A program made the position numbers and the translations under genes. Of a DNA stretch of 64,000 nucleotides, positions 22,460 to 32,504 are shown in pieces. Under the pieces are notes generated by a model. The model made no database searches and had not been told where the DNA came from. It worked only from the letters and a program-made list of their open reading frames with translations. Source of the stretch: Calocera cornea HHB12733 (Eukaryota; Basidiomycota; Dacrymycetes; Dacrymycetales; Dacrymycetaceae); assembly GCA_001632435.1 (NCBI GenBank), contig KV424035.1, positions 1 through 64,000 of the forward strand, given 5' to 3'. Numbering within the stretch: position 1 is the stretch's first letter; each line of letters begins with the position of its first letter.

Positions 22460-22788
22460 GGTCGCCTGGGTATGTCGACCTACAGCTGAGCTTGGGACGA
22501 CGGCAACTTGAGGGTGGTGTGACGAACTGGGAAGGAACGGGCAACTGCTTCCGCTTCGCGCCACGGCTAGGATGTCGGAGCCGTGACTCCGGACATCGCT
22601 TCGGAAATGTGCTGAGTACATAGCGCGCCGGCATCTTTCAACCGTCACGTTGGCTGATCCTCGTATATAAGGCTCATACTCAGATTGCTCTTACTATCGA
22701 GTTGCCTTCACTCTCTGAGCATCAGGACATCTGTACCGGACCCCTCTCAATTGCTGTCCTGCCCGCATATATCTGCCTCTCTTTAGCC
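22460..22788. promoter_or_regulatory. Divergent promoter MIC60 / coiled-coil gene, with TATA box
   Basis: 329 bp between divergent starts. A TATATAA sequence at about 22664-22670 lies ~120 bp upstream of the plus-strand ATG at 22789 and is followed by a pyrimidine-rich stretch, a plausible core promoter for that gene. Confidence 0.5.
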
Positions 22789-24530
22789 ATGCCTCCTGTG
22801 CGCTCGGAGAGAAACAGGCTATGGAGCGCGATCGTGCCTCCTAGCCTCCCTCGTTCTGTCGCATCCTCTCAGCCGCCGTCTCTCGCGCCCTCGGATCGTC
22901 ACTCAACCTCTCTTCGGTTATTGTTTCAAGACACAGAACGCCTGCTCCAGGACTTCTCCAAGAAGCATGAGAATCTCCTGGCTGGGACGGCGAACGCGCT
23001 GAAAGGCATGGCAAATCTGGATGAGGCACTAGCTGCTACTCGAGCAGAGACGGTGGCCGAAATAAAGAATCTGGGTGCGTCTCTAATCCATATACTAGGC
23101 TGGGGAGATCATATATACGCCGACTTTCTAAGGAAATGGCTATATTGCGTCCCAGACCAGCATATATGCAGCCTGTGGTCCCTCCGAACGCGATCTGACG
23201 TAAATCTGCCTTCCTACAGCAAATGCTCAACACTTGGCGCTTCGAGATCAGCTGAGCGACATGGGATCCGTTATCACCTCTCTGTCTGATGGCTGTGGGA
23301 AGATGAAAGGTCGTTTGGACCGCATGGACCAGGTATGCAGTAGTAAATCGGTATAAACGATCACCTGCTGATCTCTGTAGTCCGTCGGTATGCAGATCAA
23401 GAATGCCATTGAGATCCTCCACAAACGACTGGATGGTATGGAGGAGGTAAGTGTGGCGTGACTTTCTGGTGAAGTGAGACTGACCTGTCTTTCAGAAGCA
23501 CATAATCCTTCTAGACGCCGTCAACGATGTGCAGCGGCAAGTTAGCTCAAAGATTATTCCCACCCTTTCGAACCTGGAATCCCTTCCTGAGGAGCTACAT
23601 ACTTCGGTTGCCGCTGTCAATAAAAGCTCTCAGGCTCGGAGCCACGCACTGCTCGAAAGGCTTGATGACATTACTGGCATTCTTAAGTCTCTTGCGGCTA
23701 GGCCCGCTCCTGCTCAGGTATCCGATCAACCCTGTTCTTCTTTATTCGTACATACCCAGACTCATGCTCGAACACCCGTCTCGACCACTGATCGCACTTC
23801 ATTCAACCAAGATCTTCGTTCATCCATATCGTCTCCGCCGATGTTCTCCTCTCCCTCTCATACTCCTTACACATCTCCAGCACCGCCGTCTAGCAGAGAT
23901 ACTCCGCGCCTCAACAATCTACGCAAGAACTTGGCATCGTTAAATCTGGGCGCCCCGGATAATGCTTCCACTTCTTCAATCCGTCGAGAGGCTCCGAGTC
24001 TTGCGCCACGGCCTGAAGATAGATTTTCCGACAATGCTTTTCTTCGTGTGCTGTCGCAACTTGGTACGCCCGTAACCCCGAGACGAGCCTTACAGTCTCC
24101 CTCTTCGCAATCGCAATCCGCGCTCGACTTGAGCCAAAAGTCTCTCTGGTCAGCTTCGTCCTTGAACAGTAGTCTATCTCTACCCTTTTCTACGCCATCT
24201 CTTGGCAACTCCCTGTCATCGAGTTACTCGGGTGAAGACGAAGAGATGCCCAACGCAAACGACCAGACGAGCACGAGGCTAGTAGTACCCACCGATAGCC
24301 GCAAAAAGAATCGGAGCACGCCAAAGGCGCAGTATGCAGGTCCATTCCCTAGGCGGATCAAGTTCATCAAGGACACTCAAGTCAGTCGTTCCCCTAGCCG
24401 TGCGCCGAGTAGCCAGGTGCGTGTGCTCTCCATTTGACGCGAGACCTTCCTCATAGCCCAGTCTTTGCGGTAGAATCCAGTGCTTCTGAGTGACGACAAC
24501 GATGATATCTCAATGGCTTTCGGCTTCTAA
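22789..24530 (+). CDS. Unrecognised coiled-coil, Ser-rich protein
   Basis: Exons 22789..23074, 23220..23332, 23381..23446, 23496..24416, 24474..24530 (480 aa). I do not recognise the family. The first half is helical with heptad-like repeats (LRLLFQDTERLLQDFSKKHEN; LALRDQLSDMGSVITSL; MQIKNAIEILHKRLDGMEE; LLDAVNDVQRQVSSKI), suggesting an extended coiled coil. The second half is Ser/Pro-rich and probably disordered, with many SP/TP sites (SSPPMFSSPS, SRSPSRAPSS), and it ends in an acidic tail, LLSDDNDDISMAFGF. Such a layout is seen in fungal kinetochore or septum proteins but nothing specific supports that. A 42-nt segment at 23718-23759 has GT...AG borders and is a multiple of three, so it may be a facultative intron. 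An in-frame ATG upstream of 22789 is not needed. Confidence 0.7.
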
Positions 24531-24720
24531 ATCGACAGGTTGTGCTATTGCTGTCCCTGGCTTGAGCCGACTGCATCACATGGGGAATGATATTCGCTGG
24601 AAGGTTATCTCCTTGATCGACAGGTATGATAGCAAATGATGGAACAGGTATGGGGTGTTGTATGTATACATGCACGTCGTTATACATAATATGTTTGCAA
24701 ATAGTCCTGACGGGGCGATG
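24531..24720. terminator. Convergent 3' region
   Basis: 190 bp between converging stop codons of the coiled-coil gene and the Tul1-like gene; AT-rich near 24655-24700. Confidence 0.3.
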
Positions 24721-27648
24721 CTATAGAGGCGGCAACGGCCGCCGGCACTGTGGGCAAATATTCTTGATTGCGAGCCACTAGTAAATTGTCAGTTGAAGAC
24801 CACACGGTCGGGATTATGCACGACTCACGCGCTCGAGGCAAGCTGTGTGCTGCACCGCAAGATAGCGTCAGCAACTGGCATGGACTGGTACTTGCGACTT
24901 ACGAAAAGATGATGACAGGGAGCAAGCGCGTAGTTTTTCCGCACACCCACACTTGCGAGAAGAGACGCTTTGTCTCCAGTTGGGCCAACGGTGCTGTCAG
25001 GACCTATGATGATCGGCTCCATGCAGATTACGCAATCGCCGAGAGACTTCTCTGGTGCTTCAGCATCTGTCGGCGAAAGCGGAGGATGGTAATCGTAGGT
25101 TTGGGTGGTAGCCCACTAAAGACCAACGTCCGTGAGTGACCGCACCGCTGAACAATGTATTCCCTTACGCTCTTGGGCAGGAAGAATGCGGGTCCGAAAA
25201 CCTCCTGACCGAACAGAACGATGACCTGGAAAGTCACCCAAGCAACGACTATCCAAACCCATTCTGAAATGGCCTTAGTCGCAAGACAACACATAGCAGT
25301 GCTCCAACTCACCAGTCGGCTCAGCGAACAAAACGTTCTGTGGACAAGCAAAGATGTCTGTAAACCGGTCAGCAATGCATTCATGGACAGAATTCTCCGA
25401 TAACTCACAGAGGACGAAGGAAAGTCGGGCTATGCTCGTGCCGATCACGTATGTCCATCTCAATGCTTTCCTTGTTCCACGCCGGGCATTTCGTGCGATC
25501 TGCGGTATCCAGAAGGAGTACAGGGCGCCAACTGCGAACAGAACGAGAGACGGAGATAGGGTTGCTTGCACGAGGAAGATGAACGATAGTAGCAGAAGAG
25601 CCCCTACAAAACGTCAGACAAATACATACATATGATACACAACGTATTCACGTACAAAACTTCGACTCCGGGTCGGTGATAGAATTAATAGCCCGCCACA
25701 CCAGGGTTTGTCGAAACAGGGCGGTTATAGAGGGGCCAGGGCCGGTGGCTGCCAGAGCTGGAGCGGACGGGTTTGTTGCCGAAAGAGGAGCGCCTTCGGC
25801 CGGCCCTGTTGTGACAGGTAAAGGAAGCTCCGAGGTTGGGCGAGGCACAGCGACAGCTGGAGTCGGTACAGGTGCCGGGTTGCTCTGCTGAGCGGCTTGA
25901 GCTGCATCGTCCTCAGGTGCTTGTATTCGATGGATGAGCGTTGCATATCGCTATGCATCGCGGTGCTCAGCAATGTTGTCCGCCTGTACGCCACACTACG
26001 TACCACTTCGAACACCAGGAACAAGGTTGCAGCCAGGAAGCCGGGAGCTATCAAAGACAATGATGCACGGTTGTCACTGACGATGCCGATCGTTAAGTGC
26101 TGCATACCGCATCAGCTTCTACTGGTAAAATGGCATGCAATGACGTACACAAACGAACGAATATGCATCTCCCACAGCCTGAAGGGCAAAAGACCACCTT
26201 GATAACTTTGATATGCTTGCAGGTGTTCGGGTATCTTCCATTTGACGAACGAGCAGTACGAGCAGGATAAGGTACACCATGGACGCGAGTGAAGCATCTG
26301 TGAGCCGAAGGTTAGGCACGTTCAAATCAAGAAAAGGAGGTATTTGACGTACAGGTTGTTGCCTTCCGCCAGAACCGGTCCGCTCTACGCCATATCGTCA
26401 GAGCTGGAACACGAGAAATGGAGGGGATTGCATACTTTAGACCTCCTAACTCGTCCAGCACCACAACCACCCCGCACTTCCAGCTCACAAGCGCTGCTTT
26501 CCCCCGGATACTTTGAGTCGGAAAGGTGTTTTCTCCGGTTGGATCTCGCGATTCGCGCTCCAGGTCTAACATTGCATGCAAGGGCAGTGCGGATGGTGCG
26601 AGTCTTAGGTACAATGCTAATGGACAAGAAGTTGGCTGCATGGGCGCTGCCAGGGTGTCAGGAAGGAGACCATGAATAATACAAAGAGACGTACGCATCG
26701 GCTCCGACATGCCAGGGGAGTCTACGAGCCCACTCAGTTCCTTCAATCGGCGCTTGAGCTCGACAACGATGGCCCAAGCTGTCGAGTTTCGGACATCCTC
26801 AGGCAGCAAAGGAGGTAGCTGACGAAGGTCCACAAACCTCCTACTGCATGTCAGATCGTAGCTCTACTGCAGGTCAAATGGCGCATACCCTACTGGTGAT
26901 GCTATGGCATACACAGTACCGTTCAGCGGGAAATGGACTCCTTCTATAGAATACGATGCGGTGAACTCGGTGGGGGAGGTGACATCGAGTTGTCCCTAGA
27001 ATGAAGTTAGTTCATGGCAACAGCGCAACGACACGGTGGGCTTACATGAACAAACGTCATCTCCTGATCACCCTTCTCCTCCTTGATATTCAGCGCTACC
27101 TTGCCCTTCCCAGTCCAGTTCCAGCTGTATTCCTCCTTCAGGATATGTGACTCCGTGATATTCAGTTCATTGTAGAGCTGTCTGCCGTGGTCCGCCCATG
27201 GCAAGTTGTCGGACAGCGACGAGAGATTATATGATATGGCGGGAGAGCGTAAGAATCCGGTGATGTTATTATGATAGGAGAATGCTGAGTTGGGAAGTGG
27301 CGTCTCAGGCAGGATATGGGTGAGCATGGGGGTTACAGGTGGCGGAGGCGGCGACGTCTACTGTTGGGTCAGCTGTCTGAGCACCCATACTTACAAGTCC
27401 TGAAGCTCACATAGGTGAAATTCGATTCGGTCTCGTTGACAAACGCGGTGAAGTCATCTAGTTCTAGTGTACGAGCTCTTAGAGCCTCGACTGTATCGCG
27501 TTCAGCTTGTATACAAGGCACCAAGATACGCTCGTGGCTCACGCAGTCGGAGATGCACAGCTGGATCCGGACCAGTTCCACTCATGAGAAAGAAAATGAT
27601 GATGATAGTGATGAGAGAGGAGAGCGGAGAGGGACGTTGGGCGTCCAT
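24721..27648 (-). CDS. Tul1/Dsc1-like transmembrane RING E3 ubiquitin ligase
   Basis: Minus-strand gene of many short exons; the 5' end is uncertain. Tul1/Dsc1 is the catalytic subunit of the Golgi/endosomal Dsc E3 complex. Seen: a lumenal domain rich in N-glycosylation sites (ESNFTYTSPPPPP, HNNITGFLRS, LNITESHIL, WNWTGKGKVALNI), the block FVDLRQLPPLLPEDVRN, several hydrophobic segments (for example WVWIVVAWVTFQVIVLFGQ then FGPAFFLPK), and a C-terminal RING-H2 finger: CVICMEP, APCHHLF, HTACLER, WLAIKNICPQCRRPLPPL. Exons 24721..24777 and 24829..24849 hold the end; the latter is 21 nt. ATG 27648 (MDAQ) fits if a pyrimidine-rich ~57-nt intron with a GTCCCT donor is removed, giving a protein without an obvious signal peptide; reading through instead gives a hydrophobic start but shifts frame. 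Confidence 0.85.
24829..24849 (-). other. 21-nt microexon inside the RING finger
   Basis: Encodes His-Thr-Ala-Cys-Leu-Glu-Arg between HHLF and WLAIKNICPQC. Borders are GTAAGT...GCAG upstream and GTGAGT...CTAG downstream. It contributes a zinc-ligand Cys, and the frame would survive skipping. Confidence 0.75.
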
Positions 27649-27946
27649 CTTGGGGAATCAATGAGAGAGAAAGACCGTAGACCACGCAAGATGCGCGGTC
27701 GGAGAGGGAGATGGACCTCCCGAAAGCGCTGAGGACAAGGCTGGGAGGGCCCTGCGCAGTGCTGATCGTGTGCTTCGCGAACTGCCACCGCCCCTCAGGC
27801 TTCTCTGTCACCTTCCCCGCATCGTCAGGGACCCGCCATCAACCGTTCCTCGGCCGGTGACCCCGAGTCGTGCTGACTCTGTCCTTGCTGTCGAGAATCT
27901 CGCCTGCTGTAATCGAGGAAACTAGCGCGAGCAAAAGCCTGTCATA
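27649..27946. promoter_or_regulatory. Divergent promoter Tul1-like / AACS
   Basis: 298 bp between the likely start of the Tul1-like gene and the AACS ATG. Additional 5' coding sequence of the Tul1-like gene could lie here because open frames continue on the minus strand to about 27811. Confidence 0.3.
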
Positions 27947-30627
27947 ATGTCGTTTGCTGCAATAGACCGCCCGCTCTTGTACACCCCGCCCTCGCCGGAG
28001 AAGACCCAGACAAGCCTGTTCCGGGAACACATCAACCAGAAGTATGGCTTGGAGCTACGACACTATGAGGACCTGTATAAGTGGTCTGCCTCTCCGTCGA
28101 GCTACGGCACATTCTGGGAAGAAGTTTGGGATTGGACAGGCGTGATCGGGGACAAGGGCTCTGCCGGGGTACGTCACCACTGCATCACATTGCGGTACAG
28201 TACCGTTGCTGATTCCTAGGACAGGCCGTCGACGCGTCCTTGAAGGTTGACGACGTGCCGCCTTTCTTTCCGGGATCGTCTTTGAACTTTGCAGAGAACC
28301 TCCTCAGGCACGGAAAGTCATCTAGAGCCGCCCTCGTCCAAGCAGGCAGGTTCATCGAGCAGCACATTGGTTGCTTGAGCTTATGGACCACCTAGTCGAA
28401 CCGACTGCGAACAATCCGCAACCAAAGCTTCGAACTGTCACATATATCGAGCTCTACAGCCTCACTGCAAGGCTTGTGCATGCTCTCAGGAAATATGTCA
28501 AGCCTGGAGATAGGGTCGCAGCCTACTCTTCCAACAACATCGTGAGTGTTTGGTGCTAGTTGACTAGCAGTAGTAACTAAGCATTGTTCAGGAGAATATC
28601 GTTGCGTGTCTCGCCACCACTGCACTGGGAGGCATCTGGGTGAGCGCTGCTGCCGACTTTGGTGCGGACGGTGTGTTAGAACGCTTGGAGCAAGTCAAAC
28701 CGAAGGTGGTGTTCTCTGTCGATGGGACAGTGTAAGTCCCGCCTGTCAAATATCGCATATAAACCAACTCTATTTGCAGATATAATGGCCGATGTCATGC
28801 GCATATCCCGAAATTAGATTCTGTGTTGTCTCGCCTGACGACTCCGCCAGAGCAGGTGGTCATCATTCCCGGTCTTCCGGCGTCAGAACAGCCGCCGCCC
28901 TATGAAATGCAGCCGAACTGGGTGCAATGGGACATGTTCCTAGCGCCGGAGGCTGCCACACAGGACCAACCAATAGACTTCTGTAGAAAGGGGTTTGACT
29001 GGCCTTTATGGATCTTGTTCAGCTCCGGAACCACTGGTGAGGCCCAATTCATGGACTGGGAATTCTAAACTAAGGACGACCAGGTAAACCAAAGCCAATA
29101 GTACATCGAGCTGGCGGTATGCTGCTTCAGCTAAACAAGGAGCTGATTATATGCGGAGACATGACGCCCTCTGATGTATTCTTCTATTACACTACCACGT
29201 AAGCTCTCGCAGTTTCTGATACTACAGTGGCTCATGGCAAATGCAGAGGCTGGATGATGTGGAATTACCTGCTCTCTGGGCTTGCTGTGGGTTGCACGCT
29301 GGTTCTATACGACTGCAGCCCCTTGAAAGATCCAACAATATTATGGAGGCTGGCGGAGAAGTGCAAGATCACAGTCTTCGGTACAAGGTGCGCCTGTGGG
29401 GCTATTGCTGCTCTAAACTGGAGCTAATCGTCTCGATTACAGCGCGAAATATCTAGACGAGCTCGAGGTACGTATTCAATGCTCGACGAGGGACATTGCA
29501 CTGAGATCGTCACAGAAAGTCTATGAGCCACGGGGAAAGCACGACTTGTCATCCATACGGATGATCATGTCGACCGGCTCCCCGCTCGCTGCTTCCCAGT
29601 ATGACTACGTTTACAAGCACATACATCCGAACGCAATTCTTGCATCAATATCTGGTGAGCATGCTTTTACGGTGCCCGAGTTGTGTCTGACACTACCTTA
29701 GGTGGCACTGACATTTGTTCCTTGTTCGTTGGTCACAACACCGCATTACCCGTTTATCGGGGTGAAGTGCAGACGAGAATGCTTGGGATGGGTGTTACCG
29801 TTCATCCTGCGCCCGTATCCACCTTTCAGGATCAGGATCTGGAAGGAGAACTCGTGTGCACGCTTCCGTTCGTTGCCCAACCAATTGGATTTTGGCCCTT
29901 ACCTGGGTTTGGCCCAAAGGAAGATGTGAGCGCGGCCCGGAAGAGGTACATGGAGGCTTATTATCAGGACGTGCCTGGAGCATGGTGTACGTTTCAATAC
30001 TCAACACATCGCTTTGTTATTGACCCAAATGCTAGATCACGGCGATCATGTTGTTATTACTGCATCCCGAATGCATAACGCAGGAGGCGTGATAATGCTT
30101 GGCCGCTCGGATGGGGTCCTCAACCCCGGCGGTGTGCGTTTCGGAAGTGCAGAGATATACTCGGCGATATCCACTCTTGATGACCACAATCCTGTCGGAG
30201 CCGCTATTGCGGATGCGCTTGTAGTGGGCCTGAAAGTTCGCGGAGGAGCCGACGAGAAAGTCGTGCTATTCCTGAAGATGGAGCCCCATTGGCATTCTGA
30301 ACCGACGTGGGACGAAGTGGTCTCGACCGTCAAGAAAGTGATACGGGCAAGGAGGTCTCCGCGTCATGTCCCAGACTGGACTATTCAGGTGAACGACATT
30401 CCGTACACCTTGAATGGCAAGCTCGTAGAGGTTACAGTCAAGAAGGTATAGTGCGTTTGCCTTTCCTCAATGTTGGCGACTCATAAGTGCACTAGCTCAT
30501 CAATGGAGCACCGCTTTCCACAATCAACGCGTCCACTCTTAGGAACCCAGAGTGTTTGCCCGAGTACGTTGAGAAAGGCCATGCGCTTCGCGAGCAAGCG
30601 GGGGTGGACAACAGCTATAAGCTATAG
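27947..30627 (+). CDS. AACS: Acetoacetyl-CoA synthetase
   Basis: Twelve exons: 27947..28168, 28225..28345, 28396..28541, 28592..28731, 28780..29036, 29084..29198, 29247..29387, 29443..29467, 29516..29654, 29702..29986, 30036..30445, 30496..30627 (710 aa). The enzyme activates acetoacetate to acetoacetyl-CoA with ATP, feeding sterol and fatty-acid synthesis from ketone units. It belongs to the ANL adenylate-forming superfamily. Seen: acetyl-CoA-synthetase-like N terminus (SLNFAENLLRHG), the AMP-binding loop ILFSSGTTGKPKPIVH, MSTGSPLAASQYDYVY, SISGGTDICSLFVG, GRSDGVLNPGGVRFGSAEIY, the catalytic lysine in PYTLNGKLVEV, and a C-terminal NGAPLSTINASTLRNPE block. The second intron (28346-28395) has GC...AG borders. 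A 25-nt exon (29443-29467) encodes SAKYLDELE with its neighbours. Confidence 0.95.
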
Positions 30628-30763
30628 AAGCTATGCCGTCTGCGACGGTTGATTGGTATTGGTACAATGTAATAAGATACAACATAATAATCACGAAGCG
30701 TTCCGGAAGTAAACCACAATGAAAAAGAAACCATGAGATCGAAGGAATGCGATACGAACGAGG
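30628..30763. terminator. Convergent 3' region AACS / unknown gene
   Basis: 136 bp between converging stops, with AT-rich ACAATGTAATAAGATACAAC-like sequence near 30663-30690 that resembles 3'-end signals. Confidence 0.35.
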
Positions 30764-32269
30764 TCAACATGACAATGCCTCTGGCGCTTGCTGTTCCATG
30801 CTAGCCCAGGCCAGAATAGCGTCCAGGTTGCTCATGTCGATATCCATAGCTGACGGATCCATCACAAGCTGATCTTGCTCCTGCTGTGCCTTCTGCTTTC
30901 TCTGCACGTCGATTGCTTTGAGCTTCTTTTTGGTGTTCTCCAGAACACTCTCTTCGACTTGTAAGTCTCGGAGGCGAACCCTGGCCTCGGTATAGACGCG
31001 AGCAATCTGATCGCGTTGTGCCTCGAGCTCGGTCCTGAGGTCTCGGAGCTTGCAGAGCTTCGCACGATGCGCATGTGCTGCTGACGTAGAGGGTATTGAA
31101 GTGCGGATAGGTATCGACGTTCGATGGGTACTTGGCGCGGTTGACGAAGTCGACGTGCTGGAGGCCACGCTCATAACAGACATCTGTCGCTGAAGCGTTC
31201 GAGGTATACGGCGGATACCGGTGTGGCGAGATGTATGGAATCTTGCACTCCGCTGAGATGCGACACTCCCGATAGGTGATGACGCCCGGCTCCCTTGAGC
31301 TTGCAGGGCAGGCAGGTAGGCTTGCAATGCTGTCATCAATTCGGTCACGCTCGGCTGGGAGCTGAAGTTGAAGGGGTTCGGCGATGGATGCAGAAATGAG
31401 TGCAGGACTTGATGAAGGTGCGGCGGGAGCGTTGGTGGTTCGGTGAGAAGACCGGAAAGCGCTTGCGACAATGACGGTGGCAAAGTCGCCAGTGCTGCGC
31501 GGCTCTCAGGGCCAAGTGTAGGTGTAGAGGATGCTCGCGGTTCGGGCTTCTCAGGACGAAATGATGGACGAGTGAGGTCGATGGCTTCGTCTTGAGTGCT
31601 TCCTAAAGGTCGAAACGGCACGGCAGGGTCTAACCCCGCGATGAGCCCAGCCTTGCCGAATATCTTCTTTTGAGAGGCGAGATACCCCGGCGATCGCGGC
31701 CCAGAAGATGCTTCGAGAGCACCAGTGGTTGTCAACCTCGGCCAAGGCCGTGTAATGGGTTTAGGCTGCCACGCCCCCTGCTGAGCGGTATGCGTGGCAC
31801 CGTTCACCGACACTGGATAAGCACCAAAAGGTGCCGTTTTAGCAGCTGCTAATGGGGACGCATGAAGTGCAGTGGTCCCCACATTTTGTGCTAAGGGCTC
31901 ATGAGCGCCCAGTCCAGCTCCCCCGACACTGCCTGCACGAGAGCCTCCCGTTGACGAGGAATCAGATGAGCCGATCACTTCCGTAGTGGTGTTAGATCGA
32001 GGTGGAGACGGAAAATGGGGTATATGAGACCTACCAGACGAGGCTCCAGATGCTGGCCGAGGCAAGTGCAGTCCAAATAGGGTACCTGGCGGAGAAAGCG
32101 ACCCAACTGAGCTGGTGGTTTCTCGCGACGGGGCGTTTTCCTCGAGGTCGGGGACATCCAGTGGATCTTCCTGGCCCTCTGCCAAGTCGCGGGCTAGGAA
32201 GTCATCGAAATCGTCGTCTTCAAGTCCGAAGTCGTCCTCGAAAAGAGCGTCGATATCGTCGTCAGCCAT
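30764..32269 (-). CDS. Unrecognised acidic, Ser/Pro-rich protein with C-terminal coiled coil
   Basis: A single uninterrupted exon of 501 aa, unusual in this intron-rich window. I do not recognise a family. The N terminus is strongly acidic (DDIDALFEDDFGLEDDDFDD), followed by a long disordered Ser/Pro/Thr-rich middle. DEAIDLTRPSF in the middle matches the hydrophobic core plus acidic flank of a SUMO-interacting motif (I-D-L-T). Near the C terminus is a charged helix likely to form a coiled coil (LCKLRDLRTELEAQRDQIAR to TKKKLKAIDVQRKQKAQQEQ), and the end is acidic and hydrophobic (MDIDMSNLDAILAWASMEQQ). It is divergent with MadBub; the starts are 235 bp apart. A nuclear regulatory or adaptor role is only a guess. 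Confidence 0.75.
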   Translation of the reverse strand: MADDDIDALFEDDFGLEDDDFDDFLARDLAEGQEDPLDVPDLEENAPSRETTSSVGSLSPPGTLFGLHLPRPASGASSGRSHIPHFPSPPRSNTTTEVIGSSDSSSTGGSRAGSVGGAGLGAHEPLAQNVGTTALHASPLAAAKTAPFGAYPVSVNGATHTAQQGAWQPKPITRPWPRLTTTGALEASSGPRSPGYLASQKKIFGKAGLIAGLDPAVPFRPLGSTQDEAIDLTRPSFRPEKPEPRASSTPTLGPESRAALATLPPSLSQALSGLLTEPPTLPPHLHQVLHSFLHPSPNPFNFSSQPSVTELMTALQAYLPALQAQGSRASSPIGSVASQRSARFHTSRHTGIRRIPRTLQRQMSVMSVASSTSTSSTAPSTHRTSIPIRTSIPSTSAAHAHRAKLCKLRDLRTELEAQRDQIARVYTEARVRLRDLQVEESVLENTKKKLKAIDVQRKQKAQQEQDQLVMDPSAMDIDMSNLDAILAWASMEQQAPEALSC

Positions 32270-32504
32270 GATGGCTATCGACGAGGATGTATGCCGACAA
32301 TGCTGCTCGGTCGTCGTGAGTCAAAAGTTCGCTGCCCAATTCGGTGGCGAACGGTCTGTGTGGCGCAGCCCGGAAGCAAGGCAATTTTGACACGTGACCT
32401 GGGGGCGTGACCATGAGCTTCACGCGTCGTCCAGCGGCGCCTATTTTGGTTTGTACAGCGACCTCAGACGCGCCCTCAGCGCTCACCTCGACATCGCCAG
32501 CAAC
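32270..32504. promoter_or_regulatory. Divergent promoter unknown gene / MadBub
   Basis: 235 bp between the two starts. A GACGCGCC-like stretch near 32468 is reminiscent of MCB-type cell-cycle elements (ACGCGT is present at about 32422-32427 as CACGCGTCG). This would suit a mitotic gene, but it is one site only. Confidence 0.35.
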
